7,272 nt of DNA from CAIVAT01 sp037141055 (GCA_037141055.1 JBAXDH010000154.1:1-7272), one strand, 5' to 3'; shown: positions 1 through 5,626, numbered from the stretch's first letter. A program made the numbers and translations. The notes: a model not told the origin generated them from the sequence alone.

Positions 1-73
1 TCATAACAGCATATAAATCTTATATTTTGGCAATCCGGATAAACTCAATTAGAGCGTAATATCCACATCACCT

Positions 74-388
74 TCATCTCTTCTTGTAGTTCCGTGAAGC
101 CCCATGACCGCCAAAAAAACCCCAACCACCGCTGCCAATAACAAATCCGAAGGCGTACCATATGCCATTGTTATTCACTGCAAACACCGTTACATCATCA
201 CGCCAGAGCATGGCGATAAGGTCTATCGGTGCAATGATACCATGCCACAGACCACCCCAGAACCCATAGGTGTGACCTTTAAGACATTCACTGACAACTT
301 CCTTTTTGGAACAGCCTGAGAGGATCAGCAGTGTGGCAAACAGGAGGAGAATGATAACAGTTGTGTTTACCGGGATAAACTTTTTCAT
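74..388 (-). CDS. Small putative lipoprotein, Gly/Trp-rich (104 aa)
   Basis: The most likely start is the Met at 388 (MKKFIPVN). An upstream in-frame Met at 457 would add 23 polar residues in front of the signal peptide and is less plausible. Residues 1-26 form a lipoprotein signal peptide: KK at the N-terminus, a hydrophobic run at about 10-23, and a lipobox LSGC with Cys26 as the lipidation site. The mature part of about 79 residues has a C-x-KGH-x-YGFW segment, a stretch GGLWHGIIAPIDLIAMLW that is mildly hydrophobic, and a glycine-rich tail GSGGWGFFGG ending in basic residues. Similar short lipoproteins occur in Bacteroidota as uncharacterised proteins; this is recalled, not searched. It should sit in a membrane facing the periplasm or surface. 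It lies 78 bp downstream of the gene at 467-904 on the same strand and may share its transcript. No function can be assigned and no Shine-Dalgarno sequence is visible. Confidence 0.75.
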   Translation of the reverse strand: MKKFIPVNTTVIILLLFATLLILSGCSKKEVVSECLKGHTYGFWGGLWHGIIAPIDLIAMLWRDDVTVFAVNNNGIWYAFGFVIGSGGWGFFGGHGASRNYKKR

Positions 389-466
389 ATTATGTGTGGT
401 TAATTCTTTATTGATTCGCAAGCAATGTGAGTTGTTCGGTTGAAGGTGATCGATCATTTTAAATAT

Positions 467-904
467 TTATAGAATTTTCACATGATACACATCTGATTTA
501 TTCCTCCTGATATTTTGAATAAAAAACCCACCTGATTGCGGAATGTCCTCCAGTAAATCAAAACTTTCGCAAGATTTTGGCAGGGGTGCGAAAATCAGGG
601 TGAATCTATATGTTTTACCTTCTGGTACATATGTCCATTCAGGAGCAATGGTGATATTCTCTGCGTGATGCATTTTGCAGCGTTCCCCTGAGGCTTTGTC
701 GATGAGAACCGTAGAAGGCCATATTCTGATGCCTCCGTCCATTGCAGCATCATAAATGCAGTGTACGATCACCATGCCTTCCTCATGAATCTGGCTGAGA
801 ATTTCTTCCCTGAGCTTGTTATCAAGTTTAACGGTTGGGGTCGTTGTGGTTGTATTCAGGAGTTCTTCGGCTTCAACGTTGGTTGTTGTGGTAAGGAATG
901 GCAT
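467..904 (-). CDS. Conserved hypothetical protein with Thr-rich N-terminus (145 aa)
   Basis: This soluble protein has no signal peptide or membrane segment. Residues 1-25 are low-complexity with two threonine runs (5-8 and 18-22), which suggests a flexible leader. From about residue 30 it looks folded: a helix LREEILSQIHEEG, then beta-rich segments around IRIWPSTVLID, HAENITIAPEWTYVP and FTLIFAPLPKSCESFDLLE, ending IRRNKSDVYHV. The segment FTLIFxPLPKxxxSFDLxE resembles a beta-strand module I recall from uncharacterised Bacteroidota proteins, but I cannot name a family. The start at 904 is uncertain because a TAnnTTTG box ends only 4 bp upstream (909-916). That would give a nearly leaderless mRNA, or the true start could be an internal codon; Met44 at 775 would cut the conserved-looking part. 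The lipoprotein gene follows 78 bp downstream on the same strand. Confidence 0.75.
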   Translation of the reverse strand: MPFLTTTTNVEAEELLNTTTTTPTVKLDNKLREEILSQIHEEGMVIVHCIYDAAMDGGIRIWPSTVLIDKASGERCKMHHAENITIAPEWTYVPEGKTYRFTLIFAPLPKSCESFDLLEDIPQSGGFFIQNIRRNKSDVYHVKIL

Positions 905-908
905 GGGT

Positions 909-916
909 CAAATTTA
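909..916 (-). promoter_or_regulatory. Possible -7 box (TAAATTTG) before the 145-aa gene
   Basis: Read on the minus strand this is TAAATTTG, a perfect match to the Bacteroidota -7 element TAnnTTTG. It lies 4 bp in front of the ATG at 904, so transcription would start at or inside the start codon. No TTG is found at the expected -33 distance. It may therefore be a leaderless promoter, a sign that translation starts further in, or a chance match. Confidence 0.3.
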
Positions 917-1143
917 CGGAATTTCCCCTGATCGATTGTCGAAAAGAAAGAACGGCGGGAAAATTCGCTTGCCAAACGAACTATTGCAAAATATAACGGA
1001 ACTGACCTTCGTAAACTTGTTTCATGAACAACCTTGCTGCACAAAGATGAAATCGTATTGTATATAAAATTGTCTTATATTCGCATGTTGGCTGGCTGAA
1101 ATCACTGGTTGATTATTATTACGAACCCTCAACATCACGTAAA

Positions 1144-1227
1144 ATGATGGAATTACTGAACAGGCATAAATGGTGGCTCATCGGGACCGTTGGAATCGCG
1201 ATGCTGCTTTATATTCTTCTGACTTAG
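1144..1227 (+). CDS. Possible small single-pass membrane peptide (27 aa)
   Basis: A short ORF begins with two consecutive ATG codons (1144 and 1147) and ends at TAG 1225-1227. The peptide has a polar, basic N-terminus (MELLNRHKWW) followed by a hydrophobic stretch of about 17 residues, LIGTVGIAMLLYILL, and a final Thr. This is the standard layout of a small single-TM protein with Arg/Lys/His on the cytoplasmic side. It lies in otherwise empty space and converges with the minus-strand ORF at 1247-1336. Upstream, TATATTCG at 1076-1083 matches TAnnTTTG at 7 of 8 positions, with a TTG at 1058-1060, but the 15-bp spacing is short. No Shine-Dalgarno sequence is seen. The amino-acid pattern supports it; the ORF is too short to be certain. 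Confidence 0.4.
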   Translation: MMELLNRHKWWLIGTVGIAMLLYILLT

Positions 1228-1246
1228 TGGAAGTTTAGGTGCACCA

Positions 1247-1336
1247 TTATTTAATCAGGCCGTACTGATGTAAAATTTTCTCCCAGGTATCACTGTCAAT
1301 GGCTTTCAGCAGGGCCGGATTGATCTCATCCATCAT
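1247..1336 (-). CDS. Possible short ORF or gene remnant (29 aa)
   Basis: A minus-strand reading frame ends at TAA 1247-1249. From the double ATG at 1336 it encodes MMDEINPALLKAIDSDTWEK followed by a short tail ending YGLIK, which is helical and ordinary in composition. The frame stays open upstream through an in-frame GTG at 1351 to a stop at about 1370, adding the residues EKILHPVDKAK. The two segments EKILHPVDK and EKILHQYGL resemble each other. AGGAG occurs at 1367-1371, 15 nt before the GTG, unusual here because the neighbouring genes show no such site. It lies 45 bp downstream of the ABM-like gene on the same strand and could be a third-position cistron of that transcript. Equally, the good codon usage with no proper start could mark the 3' end of a decayed gene. 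No family is recognised. Confidence 0.35.
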   Translation of the reverse strand: MMDEINPALLKAIDSDTWEKILHQYGLIK

Positions 1337-1381
1337 TTTCGCCTTGTCCACTGGATGAAGAATTTTCTCCTATTGTATTAT

Positions 1382-1639
1382 TCATATGGTTGTTACAGTG
1401 TGACTTATAACCGCTCCTTCTTCCTCCATTGCTTTTAGATCAGGATCCTCCATCATCTTTTTAAATTTTTCCAGATCATTTGTTTCCCAGATCATATAAA
1501 CATGATTGGGATCATCTGAAGTACCTGAAACTTTTATTTCTTTAAGTCCTGCCGCTTCTCTTCTCCAGGAACCCGCATCATACACCCGCTTCCAGGTTAC
1601 ATAATTTTTCACCTTATGGTTTGCAATGATTGTTGCCAT
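1382..1639 (-). CDS. ABM-like dimeric alpha/beta-barrel protein (85 aa)
   Basis: The start is placed at Met 1639 (MATIIANHKVKNYVTWK). The frame is open further up to 1768, but the extra 43 residues are basic and non-homologous-looking and would cover the promoter at 1698-1705. The protein reads as a single ferredoxin-like unit: strand ATIIANHKV, helix NYVTWKRVYDAG..RREAAG, strand LKEIKVSGTSDDPNHVYMIWET, helix DLEKFKKMMEDPDLKAMEEEG, strand VISHTVTTI. This order, the phrase V-x-x-Y-x-x-W near the N-terminus and the D-D-P-N-x-V-Y turn are typical of small antibiotic-biosynthesis-monooxygenase-like dimeric barrel proteins, many of which are stand-alone and uncharacterised. It is probably cytosolic and dimeric, with no catalytic residue I can assign. 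It is preceded by its own promoter. Confidence 0.8.
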   Translation of the reverse strand: MATIIANHKVKNYVTWKRVYDAGSWRREAAGLKEIKVSGTSDDPNHVYMIWETNDLEKFKKMMEDPDLKAMEEEGAVISHTVTTI

Positions 1640-1697
1640 GTTTTTCTGTGTCAGATGAGATTTGGACTTTTTTATTTTAAAAAAAGGTTTGACCAGA

Positions 1698-1711
1698 CAA
1701 ATGTAACATTT
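1698..1711 (-). promoter_or_regulatory. -7 promoter box with overlapping palindrome, ABM-like gene
   Basis: On the minus strand 1705-1698 reads TACATTTG, a perfect TAnnTTTG box, 58 bp before the ATG at 1639; the leader would be about 50 nt. The same octamer stands before the membrane-protein gene at 2515-2522. No clear TTG lies at the -33 distance. The box is embedded in a 13-bp palindrome, AAATGT-A-ACATTT (1699-1711), that could hold a regulator across the RNA polymerase contact. Confidence 0.5.
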
Positions 1712-1780
1712 TTCAGGCGGGACCCCCTTTAAAATTGGCCGGCTTTCCCCCACTTCATTTTTCAGCAAATCCGGCTTGTT

Positions 1781-1807
1781 TGACAGGAAGAGGAAGAAGT
1801 CCTGTCA
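1781..1807 (-). terminator. Stem-loop starting in the stop codon of the XRE gene
   Basis: TGACAGGA (1781-1788) and TCCTGTCA (1800-1807) form a perfect 8-bp stem around an 11-nt loop. In the minus-strand transcript the first arm begins with the TGA stop codon of the XRE gene, and the loop is almost all pyrimidine. No U-run follows, so it is not a textbook intrinsic terminator. It may act as a 3' end stabiliser or a weak terminator between this unit and the ABM-like gene downstream. Confidence 0.4.
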
Positions 1808-2008
1808 GATATCAGAATCTTCAAGCTGGAATATTTCTTCAACGGTTTTATTAAAAACACGTGCAATTTTCAAGGCCAATATGGTGGAAGGGACATATTT
1901 GCCGTTTTCTACAGCATGAATTGACTGCCGGCTTACATTAATTCTTTGCGCCAGTTCTTCCTGTGTTATGTTTAAAATAGCCCGCTCCACCCTGATGTTA
2001 TTTTTCAT
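1805..2008 (-). CDS. Small XRE/Cro-C1-family HTH transcriptional regulator (67 aa)
   Basis: The whole protein is one HTH_3-type DNA-binding domain. The signature runs ITQEELAQRI (helix 2), the turn NVS, RQSIHAVENGKY (recognition helix), then PSTILALKIARVF and the ending VEEIFQLE. About 67 residues is the normal length for this YozG-like group, which has no ligand-binding domain. Its start ATG at 2006-2008 lies inside the end of the membrane-protein gene: the two overlap by 11 bp (1998-2008), so they are co-transcribed and probably translationally coupled. Small XRE regulators of this type are often paired with a multi-TM protein, and the pair is thought to sense a membrane or envelope signal. 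I infer autoregulation from the repeats upstream of the shared promoter (2532-2596). Which genes it controls elsewhere is unknown. Confidence 0.9.
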   Translation of the reverse strand: MKNNIRVERAILNITQEELAQRINVSRQSIHAVENGKYVPSTILALKIARVFNKTVEEIFQLEDSDI

Positions 2009-2489
2009 TGTCTTTTACCTTTCTTGATTGAAACAGAACGTAATGAAACCGAAGGACAAACAGAATCAATATGGTGACCATATTGTATTCCATTACGATG
2101 AGAAAATCAGTTCCCCAGATGGCAATAATGGCAAGGATCAACAGAACAAAGTTGACACAGGTTGCCCACACCAGTGATTCAAGCCTGATTTTCATGATAT
2201 ATTCATCTTCAACCTTTAAACGGGAGAATGCAACAAACAAACAACCTGTAATAAGAAGGATTCCGATAATATCCGGCTGGATATCTGTTTGATACATGCG
2301 AAAAAATTTGCTCCCGGCCGGCTTTGTCCATAAAAGAGCGTCAGAATAATAGATGCACAGGATCTTCGCATTTGCTAAGAAGGAAATATCTCCAATCACA
2401 TTTATCCAAACATAAAGGATGGATGCAATGCCTAATAATATCCATCCAAAAACCTTGTATCTGGGTGGCAATAAAAATTTTGTCTTCAT
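1998..2489 (-). CDS. Four-TM membrane protein paired with XRE regulator (163 aa)
   Basis: The start is Met 2489 (MKTKFLLPPRYK). A more upstream in-frame Met at 2528 is rejected because the promoter at 2515-2545 covers it. Predicted membrane segments lie at about residues 13-33, 73-89, 106-125 and 128-150. A roughly 40-residue segment after TM1 carries the motif-poor stretch LLWTKPAGSKFFRMYQTD. A conserved-looking amphipathic link KVEDEYIMKIRLESLVWA stands between TM2 and TM3. This K-x-E-D-E-(Y/F)-I..IRLxSLxWA pattern is one I recall from uncharacterised Bacteroidota membrane proteins encoded next to small XRE regulators. It should reside in the inner membrane with basic ends (RKVKDNEK) in the cytoplasm. 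The regulator gene overlaps its 3' end by 11 bp. A role in controlling that regulator is inferred only from linkage. Confidence 0.85.
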   Translation of the reverse strand: MKTKFLLPPRYKVFGWILLGIASILYVWINVIGDISFLANAKILCIYYSDALLWTKPAGSKFFRMYQTDIQPDIIGILLITGCLFVAFSRLKVEDEYIMKIRLESLVWATCVNFVLLILAIIAIWGTDFLIVMEYNMVTILILFVLRFHYVLFQSRKVKDNEK

Positions 2490-2514
2490 AGGTGTATGTT
2501 TTTGAATTCGCCCA

Positions 2515-2545
2515 CAAATGTACGACATAAATTACATAATGTCAA
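2515..2545 (-). promoter_or_regulatory. Bacteroidota-type promoter of the membrane protein/XRE unit
   Basis: On the minus strand TTG (2545-2543) is followed after 20 bp by TACATTTG (2522-2515), a perfect TAnnTTTG -7 box at normal spacing. Transcription should begin near 2508, giving a leader of about 20 nt before the ATG at 2489. The TTG is part of TTGACA. This is one of the two best promoters in the window and fixes the start of the downstream gene. Confidence 0.75.
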
Positions 2546-2596
2546 GTTTGTTTTACATATTGTAACACATATTTGACACATATTTACATAAAGTAT
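2532..2596. promoter_or_regulatory. Three phased 13-bp repeats, candidate operator
   Basis: Three related 13-mers occur on the plus strand: TTACATAATGTCA (2532-2544), TTACATATTGTAA (2553-2565) and TTACATAAAGTAT (2584-2596). The middle copy is a dyad with 5-bp arms, TTACA-N3-TGTAA, and the first is the same dyad with one mismatch. Starts are 21 and 31 bp apart, close to two and three helical turns, so all face the same side of the DNA. The first copy lies in the spacer and -33 element of the minus-strand promoter, where a bound protein would block RNA polymerase. The obvious candidate ligand is the XRE regulator of that operon. Between copies two and three is a further direct repeat, CACATATTT, at 2566 and 2577. 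Confidence 0.5.
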
Positions 2597-2917
2597 TGAA
2601 ATACAGGTTGAAAAAAGTGAACGTGGAAATGTTCGAATAGAACCCGTACCTGGTTCCATTAAACATTTTAAGGGCAAGCGACTTTGTTCGTTTATACAAC
2701 ATCCTGACAGGGAAAACATGGTTGTTAATATTTGGTTTTGTAAGACATACGACCACAACAAAATCATTCTTAACCCTACAGAAATTTCTAATATTCCTTA
2801 CATCCAGAATTCAAAAAAGTATCAATTTTGACGTGGTTTTAGAAACAGCACTAAAACCAGAATTTATATCATGCCGGCAACGCATTTACGTTTTCAATTC
2901 CAGATATCTGTCAGCAT
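2597..2917. other. Non-coding stretch upstream of the response regulator
   Basis: No convincing gene is seen here on either strand. Short frames exist, but their translations are rich in rare combinations and lack any recognisable pattern. Apart from the hairpin at 2834-2859, I see only an imperfect inverted repeat GAACC/GGTTC (2640-2656) and imperfect -7 boxes such as TACGTTTT at 2887-2894 and AATATTTG at 2727-2734, none with a proper -33 partner. The promoter of the response regulator should lie here. Confidence 0.6.
2834..2859. repeat. Perfect 9-bp inverted repeat upstream of the response regulator
   Basis: TGGTTTTAG (2834-2842) and CTAAAACCA (2851-2859) are exact reverse complements separated by 8 nt (AAACAGCA). 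It ends 58 bp before the ATG at 2918. No U-run follows on the plus strand, so it is more likely a regulator site or a leader hairpin than a terminator. Confidence 0.55.
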
Positions 2918-3346
2918 ATGAAAAAACTCAACTGTATCCTTCTTGTGGACGACGATAGTTCAGACAACTTCCTCAACAGACGGGCCATTGAAAAAGCAGG
3001 TATCACGGATCATATTGAAATTTCCCTGAACGGCAGGGAAGCCCTCGAATTTCTTACTGCAAAAAATGACCGTTGGAATTCCAGGCATTCATATCCGCAA
3101 CCCGAGCTGATTTTTCTTGATATCAACATGCCTGTCATGAACGGCTGGGAATTTCTGAAAGAGCATCAGAAACTTGAAGATTTTCAAAAAGGCAAAGTGG
3201 TACTTATGATGCTCAGCGCTTCAATAAATCCTGCTGACCGTATAACCGCGGAACTAAAACTGGGCAGCGACTGCTTTCAGTCCAAGCCGCTGACTGTGGG
3301 AGTTATCAACAAGATTATGATGAAGTATTTTCCTGACCACCTGTGA
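2918..3346 (+). CDS. Single-domain response regulator, CheY-like receiver (142 aa)
   Basis: The protein is a receiver domain alone, without an output domain. The acidic pocket is Asp11-Asp12 in LLVDDD, the phospho-acceptor is Asp68 in LIFLDINMPVMNGWEFL, the switch Ser is Ser100 in MMLSAS, and the conserved Lys is Lys123 in SKPL; all the residues needed for phosphorylation are present. The length is normal for stand-alone receivers of Bacteroidota, which carry a longer beta2-alpha2 to beta3 insert (here about residues 49-62, KNDRWNSRHSYPQP). Such proteins take phosphate from a histidine kinase, often a hybrid kinase encoded elsewhere, and act by protein-protein contact in the cytoplasm. No kinase gene is in the window. 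It faces the same way as the receptor genes, but a separate promoter lies between them, so a shared role is not implied. No Shine-Dalgarno sequence is seen; the start MKKLNCILLVDD is standard. Confidence 0.92.
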   Translation: MKKLNCILLVDDDSSDNFLNRRAIEKAGITDHIEISLNGREALEFLTAKNDRWNSRHSYPQPELIFLDINMPVMNGWEFLKEHQKLEDFQKGKVVLMMLSASINPADRITAELKLGSDCFQSKPLTVGVINKIMMKYFPDHL

Positions 3347-3368
3347 TCCCGATGAACGAATTTCCCCG

Positions 3369-3397
3369 TTGGTATAATTAAAACCGTTGTATCTTTG
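3369..3397 (+). promoter_or_regulatory. Bacteroidota-type promoter of the receptor pair
   Basis: TTG (3369-3371), an 18-bp spacer and TATCTTTG (3390-3397) make a complete TTG/TAnnTTTG promoter. Transcription should start near 3403, leaving a leader of about 75 nt before the ATG at 3480. It begins 22 bp after the response regulator stop codon, so the receptors have their own transcript. No terminator hairpin is visible between the response regulator and this site. Confidence 0.75.
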
Positions 3398-3399
3398 AA

Positions 3400-3444
3400 A
3401 CGCAGATTGAACCGTACCTTCAATCCTGAAAATCATTTTTGCGT
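3400..3444 (+). promoter_or_regulatory. Stem-loop at the start of the receptor mRNA leader
   Basis: GATTGAA (3405-3411) pairs with TTCAATC (3419-3425) around the 7-nt loop CCGTACC. Outside it, ACGCA (3400-3404) can pair with TGCGT (3440-3444). The structure would lie at or next to the 5' end of the transcript. It could protect the mRNA, or the inner dyad could be a protein site just downstream of the promoter. It does not match any riboswitch I know. Confidence 0.4.
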
Positions 3445-3479
3445 CTCAGATATTCTTAGAAATACTTCGTAGCAAATTC

Positions 3480-5624
3480 ATGAAATCCTGCTACTTCAAC
3501 TACACGGTTTTCCTGCTGGTCCTGGTTTTGCTCCCGGCGCACAGCCGGGTTTTCGGTCAAACCATCAAACTTCGCGAAAAATCTTCCCGGTTCGACTCTG
3601 TCTCCAATGCACCTGGAAAAGTTGTCACCGTTCCAACGCGGGTACTTAAACGCATGGAAAATGTCCCTTTCGGAGCAAACCTTGTCAACGATACCAATTA
3701 TCGCTATGACCGGAAAACCGGCGCTGCCGATATCCTTTCCCCGGTACCCGGACTTTTTCTGCAGTCACTTTACGATGATTATCATGTCCGGTTTTCGGCC
3801 AGGGGATATGGAACCGGCACAAATACAGGCACCAGGGGGGTCAGGATACTGCTGGATGACATTCCTGAATCGGATCCCGACGGGCAAACCATCCCGGATG
3901 CCCTCGATTTCAATACCATTGGCCGGATCGAAGTGATGAAAGGAAATGCCTCTTCATTATACCCAAGTTCCCCGGGCGGGGCTGTCAATTTTATCAGCGA
4001 CCTGAACTTCGACCGGTCTTCTGTAACCCAGTTCAACCTTTTCGGCTCATCCGGACTTTTTTGCAACGGGATAAAAGCCGCAGTGAAGACGGGAAAATAT
4101 CGTCTCCTCACATCATATGGCTATACCAATTTCAACGGGTACCGCAACAACAACAACGAATTCAGGCACCAGCTGAACCTGGTCATTGAAACCAGGCCTT
4201 CAGCATACACCCGCCTGACGATCCTGGGTTATTTTATCGACGGCCAGGCAAAGCTTCCGGGAGCGCTCACAAAGGATGAATTTGAGCAGAATCCATACCA
4301 GGCAGATCCGCTGTATATTACAAACAATGAGCGCGTCATTACAAGCAAAGGAAGGCTTGCGATCAGGTACAATGCATCTTTTGGCAAAAAAAATATCAAT
4401 GAAGTCGAAGTCGCCGCCTGGGGTGCAATTCAGAATAATGATGTTGCAGAAAAGGACTACAGGATTATCAACCAATACAGATTTGGATTCACAGGAACAT
4501 ATGTAAATAAAACCTATCCCGGAAACCGGTATAATGAATTTTTAATTGGTGTCGACCTGTACTCACAGCCGTCCCGAACCGAATATTATGAAAACTCCGG
4601 CGGCTCAAAAGGCAACCAGTTACTGCTGCTGCTGAACAGCAACATCATCAGCAATGGCATTTTCGTTTCCGACAATTTTGAAATCATCCGGGGCAAATTA
4701 TTTGCCATGCTCAGCGGCAGGCTTGACCAGACCACTTATAAAAAAACGGAAGAGACGCCAATGCTGGCGAGTGACAGCCGTAAATTCACCGCTTTCAATC
4801 CCAGGCTTGCCCTGAATTATAAGCCGGCAGAGGCAATCAACATTTTCACATCGTATGGATACAGCCACGACCATCCTTCCGTATACGAACTCAACGGCCA
4901 TGGCTCCAATATTATTTTCAACCGCGACCCGGAACCACAGGTTTCCCGAAATTTCGAACTGGGAGCAAGGGGCAAAATCGGGCGACCGGGTAAATCATTT
5001 GCAGGCAACCTGCAATTTGAAGCAACATTCTTCCATGCCCGGGTCAGCAATGAATTAGTTCCATACACCATGTCCGACACGATTTTTTACCGGAATGCAG
5101 CTAAAACAAGCCGCCTGGGAGTCGAACTGGGATGCCAGGCGGAAATCATCCCAGGGCTGAACTTCGGGGTGTCGTGGACCTGGAGTCATCTTATTTACCT
5201 GTCTTATCCTGCATCCGAAAGCAAACAGGACTCAACCGGGACATACATCACGACTGAAGACGATTTTTCAGGTAATGTCATCCCGGGAATCCCAAGAAGC
5301 AACCTGTTTATCTCCCTGGCCTATTCACATCCTTTGGGGAAACACATCAGCATCATGGCAAAATGCAGCTACCAGATGATCAGCAGGATATGGGCCAACG
5401 ATTCCAATTCGGAAAATGCCCCCGGGTATCATCTCCTCGGCGGATTGTTAGGGGCAGATTTCACTTTCGGCCGGTTCAAGGTGACGGTTTCCGGCGGGAT
5501 GAATAACATGCTGAATGAAGTCTACAGCGGGTTCACAAGCACCAACGCCACAGGAAACCGGTATTACAACGCTGGTGCCCCGCGGAATTTTTTCAGTTCG
5601 GTAAACCTGGGATACACGTTTTAA
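3480..5624 (+). CDS. TonB-dependent outer-membrane receptor, complete with plug (714 aa)
   Basis: This is a full-length outer-membrane active transporter of the FecA-like/siderophore-receptor type. Residues 1-26 are a signal peptide (hydrophobic VFLLVLVLL, cleavage probably before Gln27). A TonB-box-like segment VVTVPTRV lies at 48-55. The plug domain spans about 60-177 with the usual marks: DILSPVPGLFLQ, FSARGYG (106-111), RGVRILLDDIPESDPDGQ (119-136) and RIEVMKGNASSLYPSSPGGAVNF. The barrel runs from about Ser180 to the terminal Phe714 in NLGYTF, the aromatic end recognised by the Bam machinery. There is no STN or carboxypeptidase-like N-terminal extension and no SusD-type partner here, so it is not a SusC-type glycan importer and does not signal through an anti-sigma factor. 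The motif YRNAAKTSRLGVEL (537-550) is typical of iron/siderophore receptors, but the substrate cannot be read from the sequence. It is followed after 2 bp by its paralogue. Confidence 0.93.
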   Translation: MKSCYFNYTVFLLVLVLLPAHSRVFGQTIKLREKSSRFDSVSNAPGKVVTVPTRVLKRMENVPFGANLVNDTNYRYDRKTGAADILSPVPGLFLQSLYDDYHVRFSARGYGTGTNTGTRGVRILLDDIPESDPDGQTIPDALDFNTIGRIEVMKGNASSLYPSSPGGAVNFISDLNFDRSSVTQFNLFGSSGLFCNGIKAAVKTGKYRLLTSYGYTNFNGYRNNNNEFRHQLNLVIETRPSAYTRLTILGYFIDGQAKLPGALTKDEFEQNPYQADPLYITNNERVITSKGRLAIRYNASFGKKNINEVEVAAWGAIQNNDVAEKDYRIINQYRFGFTGTYVNKTYPGNRYNEFLIGVDLYSQPSRTEYYENSGGSKGNQLLLLLNSNIISNGIFVSDNFEIIRGKLFAMLSGRLDQTTYKKTEETPMLASDSRKFTAFNPRLALNYKPAEAINIFTSYGYSHDHPSVYELNGHGSNIIFNRDPEPQVSRNFELGARGKIGRPGKSFAGNLQFEATFFHARVSNELVPYTMSDTIFYRNAAKTSRLGVELGCQAEIIPGLNFGVSWTWSHLIYLSYPASESKQDSTGTYITTEDDFSGNVIPGIPRSNLFISLAYSHPLGKHISIMAKCSYQMISRIWANDSNSENAPGYHLLGGLLGADFTFGRFKVTVSGGMNNMLNEVYSGFTSTNATGNRYYNAGAPRNFFSSVNLGYTF

Positions 5625-5626
5625 CG

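Noticed and set aside
1..73. Left-edge stretch with TATATTTTG as a promoter
   Set aside because: It misses the TAnnTTTG spacing by one base, has no -33 partner and faces no gene.
816..1067. Plus-strand 83-codon frame opposite the 145-aa gene
   Set aside because: Its first part is the antisense of the Thr-rich repeats, giving a Val/Ser-rich run, and the rest has no protein-like pattern.
2640..2656. Inverted repeat GAACC-N7-GGTTC as a tRNA or terminator
   Set aside because: There is no tRNA-like arm set, only 5-bp arms and no U-run; chance is the simplest explanation.
2486..2767. Two minus-strand frames (2486-2767 and 2553-2756) upstream of the membrane protein
   Set aside because: They cross the promoter and the operator repeats, and their translations show no coherent domain.
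2722..2958. Plus-strand frame running into the response regulator
   Set aside because: It overlaps the receiver gene in another frame, and its residues look like translated non-coding DNA.
3254..3436. Minus-strand frame antisense to the response regulator end and receptor promoter
   Set aside because: It overlaps a strong gene and a strong promoter and has no recognisable sequence.
3782..5080. Several antisense and alternative frames inside the first receptor gene
   Set aside because: All are shadows of a clear 714-aa receptor with full family motifs.
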